This document shows positions 45,280-47,584 of a DNA stretch of 47,584 nucleotides, in pieces; positions within the stretch are counted from its first letter, which is position 1; the number at the start of each line of letters is the position of its first letter. The DNA lies in the NCBI GenBank assembly GCA_015680685.1, contig MNCI01029492.1:861731-909314 (forward strand), given 5' to 3'. The notes under the pieces are model-generated. The model saw only the letters and a list, made by a program, of their open reading frames with translations, did no database searches and had not been told where the DNA came from. This stretch comes from Gnetum montanum (taxonomy: Eukaryota > Streptophyta > Gnetopsida > Gnetales > Gnetaceae). The translations under genes were made by a program, and so were the position numbers.

Positions 45280-47584
45280 AAATTAGTGAGGAAGAAACTG
45301 GAAGATTCCCATGCAAACTAGAATCACTTATGCTAACACTAATCCATACCATCTAGACTTTACTTTCATCTTCCATCAAGATAAACAAATGAGGTGGAGA
45401 GACATACAGGGTAACATAGTCCTACATCTAGAGTGAGCAACATGTAGCATGCTTCAAATTTCCTTAAGGGGAATGAACCTAAACCAGATATAGGAAGGGT
45501 ACCATGTGACTAAGCACATGACAAGGCCCTATCAACCCACAGAGGAGTATATGAAAAAAGATGCAGCCATGGAAATTAAGCATGCACATAACAAAGGGAA
45601 GCATGTTAACACTTCAACTATCCTAGAAGAACTTGATGGTGATGCATTTATTATAGAAAAATTTCACTAGAATCCTAAGGATCCTTCTTAAACACCTATC
45701 ATTTAACTTGAAGAACCTATCAAAGTTCAATTACTTTTCATCCTAGTAGAGACACCTAGAAGGAAAGGAAATAGACTCCAAGTATAGGCTGAACTCAAGA
45801 CCAAGAGGTTCTATTGAATCCTACAAGGAGGAATACCAAAGTCATAGAAGGAGGACAAGCCAACATCATTCTCCTATTCCCTCATCTTGATCTTCATGAT
45901 TATTAGTGGACTCTGACAGAAGAAGATAGAGGTATCGAGACCATGATAGGGAAGAATGAAGAGCTCATGATTGCTATAACTATTGCTTGAGATACTTTGA
46001 TGAAGAAGATGATAACCATGAACCAAGAAGGCATAGGGATAGAAGAAAGGATCAAGAAAGGTATGAGCACCAAATGGGGTACCACTCCAACAAAGCTCAC
46101 GAACCTGATCATGATCATGAACCCCTGATGGCAACCCATAGTATGAGCAACATTCAGGAAGTTGTCTATATACCAACCAAGCACATTAGGGATAGCCACA
46201 TCAAGCGACTAGACATGAATAACATGCCCAGATTTAGGGGTGCTTACAATGTTGATCCTCAACACTACCTTCAAGCATTCCACGATGCTTGTGCCCTACA
46301 AAACATTGAAAGAAATTGGCAAAAATTGAAGTTGTTCCCTAGGACACTTGTGAAAGAAGTTGAAAGTTAGTATAAATCACTTGAACCATAATCAATTAGA
46401 AGATGGAGTACCATGCTGGAGCTTTTCAATGACAAATATTAAACTTATTTCCATATGTTCAATCTATGAAAATAAATCCAAGGATGAAAACAAGGAACCC
46501 ATGAACCCCTTGATGCAGCAATGGACTAATATTATTCATTGTTACACTAGTGCCCATGCCATGGATTTTCTCAATAGGAGCAACTAAGGCACATTGTTGA
46601 TGGGCTTCAAAACAAGACTTGAGAGACCCTTGGAATTATGCCCAAGGCCAATTGTTCAAAATGTCTATCCATCTGATACAAAGGTTAATTGACCAAGTGG
46701 CCAAGAAAGAGGACAAATTAAGAAAAAGAAAATGAATGGAAGAATACAATAGAGATCCACCAATCTGAAAAAGGGATGCAAGAGTTTGTAACCCACAAGA
46801 AGAAGAGACCTTGGACTAGGTGATTTAGAAAAAGACTCTACCCATTTAGAAGTATGTCACTAACATAATAGCTAAGGTAGAGAAAATGTGGGATCTGGTT
46901 GAGAAATTTGCAACATCTTTAAAGATTGTGGAGGAACAAACTGAGCAAGCCATTAGTAAAGGTAAAGAGAAGAAGAAGAAGAGAGATTTTGGATGGAAAG
47001 GAAAAGTGGTCTTAGTGGCTAAATGTTCAAAAATGAGCTCTGAAGATAAGGAAGGACTTGTCGTATGGCAATACGAACATTCCAAGGGATGTTGTCTTGT
47101 AATGGCACACTTACAAGAAACAAGAGTATATGCACTTAACCTTGACTTTATCAAGAAAAAAATGCCTAAACAGTTACCTTATCCTCAAGGTAACTACAGG
47201 TAAGCCTTCCAATACATGTACTATCCTAGTGGAACCTACCCACAGCCACAGGAGCAATATCATCAATAGTGGTAATAGCCCCAATCATGCGCAATTCCAC
47301 CGCCATGTTAAAAATATCCATATCAACAACTTGATCCTTACAAATACTACGTTTAACATCTAATCTCTCCAGGTAATGTGATAGTTTAGCTCCACAATGC
47401 TATCCACCTGAATACCATAGACCCACAACACCAAGAACATATCCAAACTCATACATGCATCCACAAGAGGTTGGTCCCTCAAATCAACATCCCAATCTGT
47501 TACCACCAATGCTACCTCCTTTAATGTAGGGGGAATTGCCATCTCAACCACAACAAAAAAGAGTAACTAGGATGGTGAATATGC
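45280..47584 (+). pseudogene. gag of element Z (partial, continues beyond window)
   Basis: The start codon is not clear. From about 45390 the frame reads RWRDIQGNIVL, matching X's N-terminal region. An Arg/His-rich region (about 45920-46130) is followed by the core (46130-46700): PRFRGAYNVDPQHYLQAFHDACALQNIERNW, LFNDKY and CPCHGFSQ, interrupted by many TAG, TAA and TGA codons. The knuckle has lost its first two Cys (VVWQYEHSKGCC near 47060-47095), although CC and the AHLQETRVYALN motif remain. The Gln/Pro/Tyr-rich tail reaches the edge. 45099-45280 is leader with nothing recognised. Confidence 0.78.

Larger units (their letters stand above)
44220..47584 (+). mobile_element. Element Z: Athila-like gypsy element, runs off the right edge
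   Basis: 5' LTR, primer-binding site and gag on the plus strand; protease and beyond lie outside the window. Related to X, P and Y but more diverged. Confidence 0.85.

Overview
The window looks like pericentromeric or otherwise heterochromatic DNA of a seed plant, most likely a flowering plant. I see no host gene, tRNA, rRNA or CRISPR array. Nearly everything is transposable-element sequence: Ty3/gypsy LTR retrotransposons of an Athila-like lineage (LTRs TGATGA...CTCATCA, primer-binding sites that look like decayed tRNA-Asp matches, Athila-style gag, protease, reverse transcriptase and integrase motifs), one gypsy element with very long LTRs, and two broken non-LTR (LINE) retrotransposons. 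All coding regions carry stops, deletions or damaged catalytic motifs, so none appears autonomous now. The species cannot be named from the sequence.

Layout. Element X (1-5544, minus strand, 3' LTR beyond the left edge) is a deletion derivative. Its gag core and its RT-RNaseH-integrase have been removed by two deletions that both keep the reading frame. X abuts element P (plus strand) in mid-gag at 5544/5545, so X probably inserted into P. P continues through gag, protease, RT, RNase H and integrase to 11542 and a long 3' spacer. At 13193 it is split by element Y (13194-26072, minus strand), which has two LTRs and a GTTAT target-site duplication. P resumes at 26073 and ends with its polypurine tract and 3' LTR at 27169.

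Y carries an extra third ORF (17187 to 14332) downstream of pol in the env-like position. P and X lack it. Y's pol and ORF3 each hold one reading frame for thousands of bases. They are broken only by in-frame stops, mostly TAG, which is the pattern expected from deamination of methylated CAG.

27170-32460 is AT-rich. It holds a minus-strand L1-type LINE (endonuclease, RT, C-terminal region) that meets a plus-strand fragment of a different non-LTR RT head to head at about 30840. Element L (32461 to about 43474, minus strand) has LTRs of about 3.9-4.2 kb around only about 2.9 kb of interior (gag, RNase H, integrase; RT lost). One L LTR contains an inverted block bounded by single Ns, probably an assembly error. 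After about 0.75 kb of unassigned AT-rich DNA, element Z (44220 to beyond the right edge, plus strand) begins with its 5' LTR, primer-binding site and a broken gag.

The observations most worth checking are a hairpin in the 3' spacer conserved in X, P and Y with base pairs that change together, ORF3 of Y, the double in-frame deletion in X, and the TAG-dominated decay.
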